Shown here piece after piece: positions 57,537 to 64,000 of a stretch of 64,000 nucleotides of DNA. Each line of letters begins with the position of its first letter. Position 1 is the first letter of the stretch. The translations under genes and the position numbers were made by a program. Source of the stretch: Bacteroidota bacterium (lineage in GTDB: Bacteria; Bacteroidota; Bacteroidia; Bacteroidales; VadinHA17); NCBI GenBank assembly GCA_003250475.1, contig QKGI01000074.1, positions 1 to 64,000 on the forward strand. The letters are read 5' to 3'. A model generated the notes under the pieces. That model was not told the DNA's origin. It did not search any database and saw nothing but the letters and a program-made list of their open reading frames with translations.

Positions 57537-58610
57537 TCACCTGGGTGCGTCAGATTCAATAAGATCAATAAAGGCTTTCTCCCGCTTCGAAATGTGAAAG
57601 TTTTCTGTTATCCTTTGTCGGGCATTGTGTCCCAGGTTGTCACAAACACTACTGTCGGTGTTTAATATCTCATCGAATCTCTTCCTGAGATAATCCTTCC
57701 CGGAATGATGGATCAGATAGCCGGTGTCTCCTATGATATGTGGTATGGCGCCTACTGACGAGCCTATGGGTACGCAACGGCATAGCATAGCTTCACAGAG
57801 CGCATTGGGGAATCCCTCGGAGACAGAAAGCTGTAATACATAGCGGCTTGACTCGAGAAAAGTAATGAAAAGCTCCCGGGTAAGGTATGGATAGATGGTC
57901 ACATTGTCAGGGATGTTGCCCATGCGGCTTTTTATCCAGTCCGGGATACCTATTATAGTAAAGGCAGCCTGCCGGTATTGTTCTGCCAGGTAAATAACAA
58001 GGTCTATCCCCTTGACCTTTAGCCTGGGCATGCTGCCGACAGTGGCCAGGACAATAAAGGTGTTCTCAATCTTCTTGCCAGGATCACCATTGAACAGGCC
58101 AGGATCAAAACCATTGTATATCACCCTGTGGGGAGTAGTTATGCCGGGAAAGAAGTATTTATATCCCTGCATCGGATAGTCACTTTTCTCGAGGTAGTTA
58201 TACTTACTTATGACAAGAGTATCGTCAACAGGGATAAGTTCACGACAGAGCTGAAACGACCATCTGATAAAGGTTCGCATTACCGGCTTCCTGAGGCTTC
58301 CGTAATTTAATGAGGGAAAGGAGACACAGTCTGTACCTCCGGGAATGATATACACAGGTCTCCCGGCAATCCTGCCAAGAAGGGCAGGAAGGAATGACCA
58401 GTACCCGCCAAACATAACGAAAACCGCCCTGGCTTTGGGAAGGAATCTCAACAGAAAAAGTAACTGCCTGAGGAAGTTCAAAGGGGTCATACTCTTAACC
58501 TTCCATTCGTGACCGGGAGTGATGACAGTGTAACGGTGTGAAAGAAAGTCAATATCCTTCCTTATGAATGAAGATTTCTCGGGGTATATGTAAAGTATGA
58601 TCTCCTTCAT
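57537..58610 (-). CDS. Glycosyltransferase family 4-like
   Basis: VIYNGFDPGLF; LKVKGIDLVIYLAEQY; LQLSVSEGFPNALCEAMLCRCVPIGSSVGAIPHIIGDTGYLI. Confidence 0.9.
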   Translation of the reverse strand: MKEIILYIYPEKSSFIRKDIDFLSHRYTVITPGHEWKVKSMTPLNFLRQLLFLLRFLPKARAVFVMFGGYWSFLPALLGRIAGRPVYIIPGGTDCVSFPSLNYGSLRKPVMRTFIRWSFQLCRELIPVDDTLVISKYNYLEKSDYPMQGYKYFFPGITTPHRVIYNGFDPGLFNGDPGKKIENTFIVLATVGSMPRLKVKGIDLVIYLAEQYRQAAFTIIGIPDWIKSRMGNIPDNVTIYPYLTRELFITFLESSRYVLQLSVSEGFPNALCEAMLCRCVPIGSSVGAIPHIIGDTGYLIHHSGKDYLRKRFDEILNTDSSVCDNLGHNARQRITENFHISKREKAFIDLIESDAPR

Positions 58611-58620
58611 GATCCGGTGC

Positions 58621-59334
58621 TTAGAACCTTATGAGGAGAAACCTGATCCTGGCCAGAAGCTTTCTTATAACAATATGGTATTTGGGAAGCGGGGAGAGGG
58701 TTACCGGACTTTTTTTCCTGAGAGTGATAACGGCATAATCATGTTCCCTGTCGAAGAGGGAATACGAGACATAACTGACTGGCACAAGATCTGCAGTGAA
58801 GGCATTGCCGAGCAATGATGCAGCTTCGATGGATTGATCCACAATCTGAAGCTGTTCGGGAGTAGTCAATCTGATATAGTCCAAAGCCCGGGGGTGTGGA
58901 ATATGTATCAGGATCACGGACCTGTCATGCATAAGAGAGGCAAGTAAGACAAAAAGTTCCTTATGTTGGGAGACAGGAATGTGCTCGAGTACATCAGGCA
59001 GGATGATGAAGTCAAACAGGCCGGAATGCGTGAAATCGGTCATATCTGACACATGGAAGCTGACATTACGGAAATTTCCGAGTCTTTTTTTAGCTATCGC
59101 TATCGATTCCGGACTTATGTCAACAGCCACTACTTCCCCCTTTTTCAGATACCTGAGGAGTAATCCTGTGAGTGTCCCGATGCCGCATCCTATTTCAAGG
59201 ACCCTGCTGTTTTTCTGCAACCCGGCATCCTTGAGAAAACCCATTATCCTGTAATGTCTCAGGTTAACGCTGGTTTTTATCTGGTCCGGTGCAAAGTCAT
59301 CATACCATTTGCCTATCTGTTCACGCGTTTCCAT
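58621..59334 (-). CDS. Class I SAM-dependent methyltransferase
   Basis: RVLEIGCGIGTLTGLLLRYLKKGEVVAVDISPESIAIAKKR; FDFIILPDVLEHIP. Confidence 0.92.
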   Translation of the reverse strand: METREQIGKWYDDFAPDQIKTSVNLRHYRIMGFLKDAGLQKNSRVLEIGCGIGTLTGLLLRYLKKGEVVAVDISPESIAIAKKRLGNFRNVSFHVSDMTDFTHSGLFDFIILPDVLEHIPVSQHKELFVLLASLMHDRSVILIHIPHPRALDYIRLTTPEQLQIVDQSIEAASLLGNAFTADLVPVSYVSYSLFDREHDYAVITLRKKSPVTLSPLPKYHIVIRKLLARIRFLLIRF

Positions 59335-59420
59335 TTTCAGACAAAAAAATAACCGCAGCCTTTATAGGCTGTATGGCAAAAGTAGATTTTTTTACCGGTT
59401 GAGCTCCGGTAATATGGAGA

Positions 59421-59942
59421 TTATTGGGCTTTGCCTTTGAAAGTTTTCATGAAATCCTCGTAGCTCTGCTTCTGCCAGCTGGTGCCGGCAAAATACATAA
59501 GCATGGGTTCAATCTGCACCGGGGTCTTATATCCTGATACGGGCGTAATAAGCTCGCTGTCAGCGGTAAGGAAGACTACGGTAGGGTAGCCCATGTTTCC
59601 CTGGAGGAGAGCATATGCAAGCTGATGGGTTTTGCCAAGGCTTCCGTCGTTGATGAATTTCCTTCCCTGGAAGGTCACCGGATCTTTCCCTTCAGCATTG
59701 AATTTAACAGCATAGTATTTTGTGTTGAGGATTTCTGCAATAACCGGATTGGAGAAAGTGTCTTTGTCCAGTTTTTTACACCAGCCGCACCAGTCAGTAT
59801 ATGCATCGACGAATATAGGACGCGGATTCGATTTGGCAAGCGCAGCAGCCTCCTCTATCGAATACCATTTAACTGCTCCGGCCTGGCTGTAAAGAAGCAT
59901 AGCCGGAGCTGCAAGTAAAAGTCCAAGGATTAGTTTCTTCAT
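59421..59942 (-). CDS. Exported thioredoxin-fold protein
   Basis: Signal peptide; PIFVDAYTDWCGWCKKLDKDTF. Confidence 0.9.
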   Translation of the reverse strand: MKKLILGLLLAAPAMLLYSQAGAVKWYSIEEAAALAKSNPRPIFVDAYTDWCGWCKKLDKDTFSNPVIAEILNTKYYAVKFNAEGKDPVTFQGRKFINDGSLGKTHQLAYALLQGNMGYPTVVFLTADSELITPVSGYKTPVQIEPMLMYFAGTSWQKQSYEDFMKTFKGKAQ

Positions 59943-60121
59943 GTTTTATAGATAATTACGATTTATTTTACTTCCTGAAATTTGATTGTGCAAAAATAGC
60001 AAATCAGTTCTATAACGAAAATAATGCCACAAAGTTCAGGTGTCATGTTTTTGGCATCGATTATTGGAATGATTTTTTATACATTTACAGACCTTCAATT
60101 TTTACTACTTAATAACTGATT

Positions 60122-61504
60122 ATGGAAAAAATACGCAAAACCCTTGCTGACTCCAAAGCAGCGAGATGGACTGCCCTGGCAGTTGTAGCCTTTACCATGC
60201 TATGCGGTTACTATCTGACCGATGTCATGGCTCCACTCAAAACCATGCTTGAGCAACAGCTTTCATGGACCAGCAACGAATATGGAAACTTCACAGGGGC
60301 CTATGGATGGTTCAATGTTTTCCTGCTGATGCTCATTATCGGAGGTATCATTCTTGACAAAATGGGAGTGAGGTTTACCGGCAAGCTGGCAACCATCCTG
60401 ATGGTAGTGGGTACGGCAATCAAGTTCTGGGCTTTGCAGACACATGCACTTGACGGTCATGTGCTGCTTGGCATGAAAACTCAGGTCTGGGTTGCCGGTC
60501 TAGGTTATGCTACTTTTGGTGTCGGCGTGGAGACAGCGGGGATTACGGTTTCTAAAATTATAGTAAAATGGTTTAAGGGCAAGGAGCTTGCCCTTGCTAT
60601 GGGCCTCGAGATGGCCACGGCAAGGCTGGGTACCATGCTTGCCCTTCAGACTTCAGCGCCCATAGCGAAAGCAATGGGTCATGTATCTATGCCTGTGCTT
60701 ATGGCTATGATACTTCTCTGTATTGGCCTGATCGCCTTTTTTATCTATTGCGGAATGGACAAGAAGCTTGATGAGTCAAGGGAGATTGCAAACAAGGATT
60801 TTCCTGTCGAGGAGGAGGAGAGCTTTAAGCTTAAGGATATAGGATTCATACTAAAAAACAAAGGCTGGTGGTATATTGCCATTTTATGTGTGCTCTTCTA
60901 TTCGGCCGTATTCCCATGGATCAAATATGCCGCTGACCTGATGGTCAACAAGTTCAATCTCTCTCCCGAAACGGCGGGGTTGATACCGTCACTTCTGCCT
61001 CTCGGCACAATGGTACTCACTCCTTTCTTCGGTAACCTCTATGACCGTAAGGGCAAGGGTGCAACAATTATGATCATTGGCGCAGTGCTTATCATCTTCG
61101 TCCATGCCATGTTCTCCCTGCCGGCAGTGAACAAGCCCTGGATGGCTGTCATTCTGGTAATAATCCTCGGAATAGGCTTTTCTCTCGTACCATCTGCCAT
61201 GTGGCCCTCAGTGCCAAAGATCATACCTGAAAGACAGCTCGGGACAGCATACGCTTTGATCTTCTGGGTACAGAACTGGGGACTGATGGGCGTACCTATT
61301 CTGATAGGCTGGGTGCTTCAGAAGTTCTGCATCACAGGCTCGCACATCATTGACGGAGTGTCGGTCCCGACATATAATTATACTTTGCCTATGATGATCT
61401 TTGCAGCATTTGGAGTGGTGGCACTCCTCTTTGGCTTCCTGCTCAAAGCTGAAAACAGGAAGAAGGGATATGGCCTGGAGATGCCCAATATTGTAAAAGA
61501 ATAA
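60122..61504 (+). CDS. MFS transporter
   Basis: About 12 predicted TM segments; LPLGTMVLTPFFGNLYDRKGKGATIMIIGA. Confidence 0.88.
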   Translation: MEKIRKTLADSKAARWTALAVVAFTMLCGYYLTDVMAPLKTMLEQQLSWTSNEYGNFTGAYGWFNVFLLMLIIGGIILDKMGVRFTGKLATILMVVGTAIKFWALQTHALDGHVLLGMKTQVWVAGLGYATFGVGVETAGITVSKIIVKWFKGKELALAMGLEMATARLGTMLALQTSAPIAKAMGHVSMPVLMAMILLCIGLIAFFIYCGMDKKLDESREIANKDFPVEEEESFKLKDIGFILKNKGWWYIAILCVLFYSAVFPWIKYAADLMVNKFNLSPETAGLIPSLLPLGTMVLTPFFGNLYDRKGKGATIMIIGAVLIIFVHAMFSLPAVNKPWMAVILVIILGIGFSLVPSAMWPSVPKIIPERQLGTAYALIFWVQNWGLMGVPILIGWVLQKFCITGSHIIDGVSVPTYNYTLPMMIFAAFGVVALLFGFLLKAENRKKGYGLEMPNIVKE

Positions 61505-61521
61505 TCAAATCAAAATAAATT

Positions 61522-62979
61522 ATGAGTGATATTAAGAATCTTGAACCTAAGCTTTTATGGAAATATTTCCATGAGATAACACAGATACCGCGCCCCTCGA
61601 AGAAGGAGCAGAAGATGACGGAGTTCATGAAGAAGTTCGGCCTTGATAACGGACTCGAAACCATTGTTGACAAGACAGGTAATGTTATCATAAGGAAGCC
61701 GGCAACCAGTGGAATGGAAGACCGTAAGGGAATCATCCTCCAGGGACATCTTGACATGGTTCCGCAGAAAAACTCTGATAAGAAATTCGACTTTGAAAAA
61801 GACCCTATCGAGACCCGGATTGACCAGGGCTGGGTGAAGGCAAATGGTACTACCCTCGGCGCTGATAACGGCATGGGTGTTGCCGCTGCCATGGCTGTGC
61901 TGACAGATCCAAAGTTAGTTCACGGCCCCGTTGAGGCTCTCTTCACTGTTGACGAGGAGACCGGAATGACCGGTGCCAAGAACCTCAGGAAAGGTGTTCT
62001 CAAGGGAGAGATACTGCTGAACATGGACTCTGAAGACGAAGGTGAACTCTATGTGGGTTGTGCGGGAGGTGTCGATGTAAGCGCAACAAGAAGCTATAAG
62101 CAGGAGAAAACTCCGGCAGGAATGACAGCTTACAAGCTGGAGCTCAAAGGTCTGAAAGGAGGCCACTCAGGTCTTGATATTCATCTCGGGAAGGCAAATT
62201 CCAATAAGCTTATGTTCAGGTTCTTCCAGCAGGCAGAACATGATTTCGGGATGCGGATCGCCGACTACCGCGGAGGCGACCTGCGTAATGCAATCCCCCG
62301 TGAAGCTTTTGCAACGATAGCAGCACCGACAATCAGGAAAGCCGAGTTTGAAAAGTTCATTAAGGGTTATGAGAAGATGTACAGGTCTGAATTTATGGAT
62401 GTTGACCCGGATATCAGGCTGACGGCAAAAGAATGTGAGCTGCCGGCCATGGTCATGAATGAGGGAGATCAGTACAGGATAATCAGGGGTGTTTTTGTCT
62501 GCCCAAATGGGGTCCAGAGGATGAGCACAAGTATGCCCGGTGTTGTAGAGACTTCAAATAACCTGTCTGTCGTCAGGATCGGTGAAGGCCAGTTTGAGGC
62601 TTACTGCCTGACAAGGAGCTCGGTGGAGACAGCCAAGGAGGCTACAGCATGGAAAATAGCGGCCGGCTTCCAGCTCGCGGGTGCAGAGGTAACTCTCTCG
62701 GGCAACTACCCGGGATGGAACCCCAATATGAACAGTGCTATCCTTGTCACAATGAAGGATACCTATAATAAACTATATGGTAAGATTCCCGAGATTAAGG
62801 CCATTCATGCCGGGCTGGAGTGCGGAATTATTATGGGACCGTATCCGAAGCTTGACTCTATCAGCTTCGGACCAACCATCCGCTACCCTCACAGTCCTGA
62901 TGAGAAGGTGGAAATTGCCTCGGTTGAGAAGTTCTGGAACTTCCTTGTAGCTACTCTCAGGAATGCTCCAAAGGCGTAA
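61522..62979 (+). CDS. pepD: Aminoacyl-histidine (cytosol nonspecific) dipeptidase
   Basis: ITQIPRPSKKE; GIILQGHLDMVPQKN; GTTLGADNGMGVAAAMA; TVDEETGMTGAKN; LKGGHSGLDIHLG. Confidence 0.96.
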   Translation: MSDIKNLEPKLLWKYFHEITQIPRPSKKEQKMTEFMKKFGLDNGLETIVDKTGNVIIRKPATSGMEDRKGIILQGHLDMVPQKNSDKKFDFEKDPIETRIDQGWVKANGTTLGADNGMGVAAAMAVLTDPKLVHGPVEALFTVDEETGMTGAKNLRKGVLKGEILLNMDSEDEGELYVGCAGGVDVSATRSYKQEKTPAGMTAYKLELKGLKGGHSGLDIHLGKANSNKLMFRFFQQAEHDFGMRIADYRGGDLRNAIPREAFATIAAPTIRKAEFEKFIKGYEKMYRSEFMDVDPDIRLTAKECELPAMVMNEGDQYRIIRGVFVCPNGVQRMSTSMPGVVETSNNLSVVRIGEGQFEAYCLTRSSVETAKEATAWKIAAGFQLAGAEVTLSGNYPGWNPNMNSAILVTMKDTYNKLYGKIPEIKAIHAGLECGIIMGPYPKLDSISFGPTIRYPHSPDEKVEIASVEKFWNFLVATLRNAPKA

Positions 62980-63010
62980 GGATTCCTGGTAGAGGCTACC
63001 GGATATAACA

Positions 63011-63046
63011 AAGGAGCAGGTCATACAGACCTGCTCCTCTTTTTTT
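63011..63046 (+). terminator. Rho-independent terminator downstream of pepD
   Basis: AGGAGCAGGTC-ATACA-GACCTGCTCCT-CTTTTTTT. Confidence 0.9.
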
Positions 63047-63119
63047 GTGCTGTTACCGGATTACAATAAATAATGTGGCCATGCTTCGGCGCTTGCCATG
63101 CCCGGGATATTCACATGCT

Positions 63120-64000
63120 TCAGAACACAAGCACTATCTGTTGCCGTTCTCTTGATGTCCATGCCTGTATTCCTTCAGCTTTTTGCCAGACATCATTATC
63201 AGGATCACCTGCCTCTATCGTATAAGGACCGTAGAAAAACACTCCCGGCTGATATGAGTTGCCGCTGATCCTGAGGTTATAGATCATCTCGCCGGTACTT
63301 TCACTGATGACCCTGATGACCGGGTCTGACAATCCTCTTGTAACCACTTCCGGCAACCACCCGACAATCCTTCTGCCATAGTTATCTGCCTGTTTAATGT
63401 TTACCGGCCATCCGGGGAATGGCTTATCCCTGTCAGGGTCAGCATAACCGGGCCAGTTGACAAGTTCTATCTCCCTGGTGGTCCTGTTAAAAGTGACAGA
63501 GCTGTAGCCGGTGACCAGCTCGTTGTGTCTTGTGGGGGATACCTTGCTTTTATGCGGGTTGGCTACAGCATATACCGTCATCTTGTTACCGAATCCGTCG
63601 CTGAATTCTCCTGTATAGGGAGGGGCACTGTCAATTCTGTTCCTGCCGGGCACCGGGGGAAACCATCTTCTCGGGAAATAATTACCTGAAGCCGGTGAGA
63701 CGATTGCGTAACCGGCATCGCCCCAGCTGTCAGTGCCATATTGAATTGTTGATGGCAGGTGCTGGTCGCCGCAGATGTGGACGGCAAATGCCTTACGGAT
63801 TATTTTCAGGGCTTTGTTACGCCCACTCTGGGGCCATCCGTCGGAGTCAAAATCGGCGATAATCTTGTCACCTTCGACATAGCTGCCTGAGTCGGGTATC
63901 TCCAGGTATCTTACAACAGCATCGCTTGTTGCAGAATCAGGCAGTGTAGCCAGGTTTGCCCAGAGTGTCTGTGACAGCACTGCCTTCATCCATGTTTTAC
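63120..64000 (-). CDS. PhoD-like alkaline phosphatase, C-terminal part (truncated by window edge)
   Basis: Open frame continues upstream of Met63989 (..KTWMKAVLSQTLWANLAT); DFDSDGWPQSGRNKALKIIRK; CGDQHLPSTIQYG. Confidence 0.8.
   Translation of the reverse strand, partial: KTWMKAVLSQTLWANLATLPDSATSDAVVRYLEIPDSGSYVEGDKIIADFDSDGWPQSGRNKALKIIRKAFAVHICGDQHLPSTIQYGTDSWGDAGYAIVSPASGNYFPRRWFPPVPGRNRIDSAPPYTGEFSDGFGNKMTVYAVANPHKSKVSPTRHNELVTGYSSVTFNRTTREIELVNWPGYADPDRDKPFPGWPVNIKQADNYGRRIVGWLPEVVTRGLSDPVIRVISESTGEMIYNLRISGNSYQPGVFFYGPYTIEAGDPDNDVWQKAEGIQAWTSRERQQIVLVF

Noticed and set aside
1-64000. tRNA, rRNA, phage or transposon content
   Set aside because: No cloverleaf-like or rRNA-like stretches, integrase/transposase ORFs or terminal inverted repeats were recognised by eye; a tRNAscan/ISfinder run would be needed to be certain.

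Overview
This window is a dense, roughly 45-50% GC stretch of Bacteroidota chromosome. It is probably Bacteroidales/Marinilabiliales-like, judging from the T9SS sorting tail, TonB receptor with carboxypeptidase-D-like plug extension, PorT-type barrel, DUF1080/Gfo-Idh genes and TAnnTTTG promoters. About 55 credible protein-coding genes are present. I found no convincing rRNA, tRNA, CRISPR, phage or transposase. Main content in order: exported ankyrin-plus-barrel protein and Cys-rich lipoprotein; serine hydrolase; SRAP peptidase; TonB-like/TonB receptor module; iorAB; ssb; Zn-ribbon protein with a coupled small ORF; TlpA-like thioredoxin; cls; mltG; two divergent glycosyltransferases; GH109-like oxidoreductase; M20 and M49 peptidases; PiT/DUF47; exonuclease-GIY-YIG fusion; AmmeMemoRadiSam enzyme; a periplasm-directed sugar-oxidation cluster (TIM-barrel isomerase, two Gfo/Idh, DUF1080); gingipain-like C25 protease with T9SS tail; beta-propeller/Y_Y_Y/SpoIIE phosphatase sensor; AlbA_2 HTH protein; exported MBL/Fe-S aldo-keto reductase/DUF6599 operon; PstS-like/TPR/ExbB/ExbD/ExbD/TonB operon; POT transporter; nnr; GT plus methyltransferase; MFS; pepD; partial PhoD-like phosphatase. 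The leads most worth a second look are the Tat-targeted 3-keto-sugar-type cluster, the exported Fe-S AKR operon, the C25 protease divergent from the propeller-SpoIIE sensor, the PstS-like/TPR/Exb-TonB operon, the ankyrin-barrel protein, and two dispersed intergenic repeat loci (15-bp and 8-bp periods). I cannot claim a demonstrated new system. Family calls come from reading motifs without a database search.
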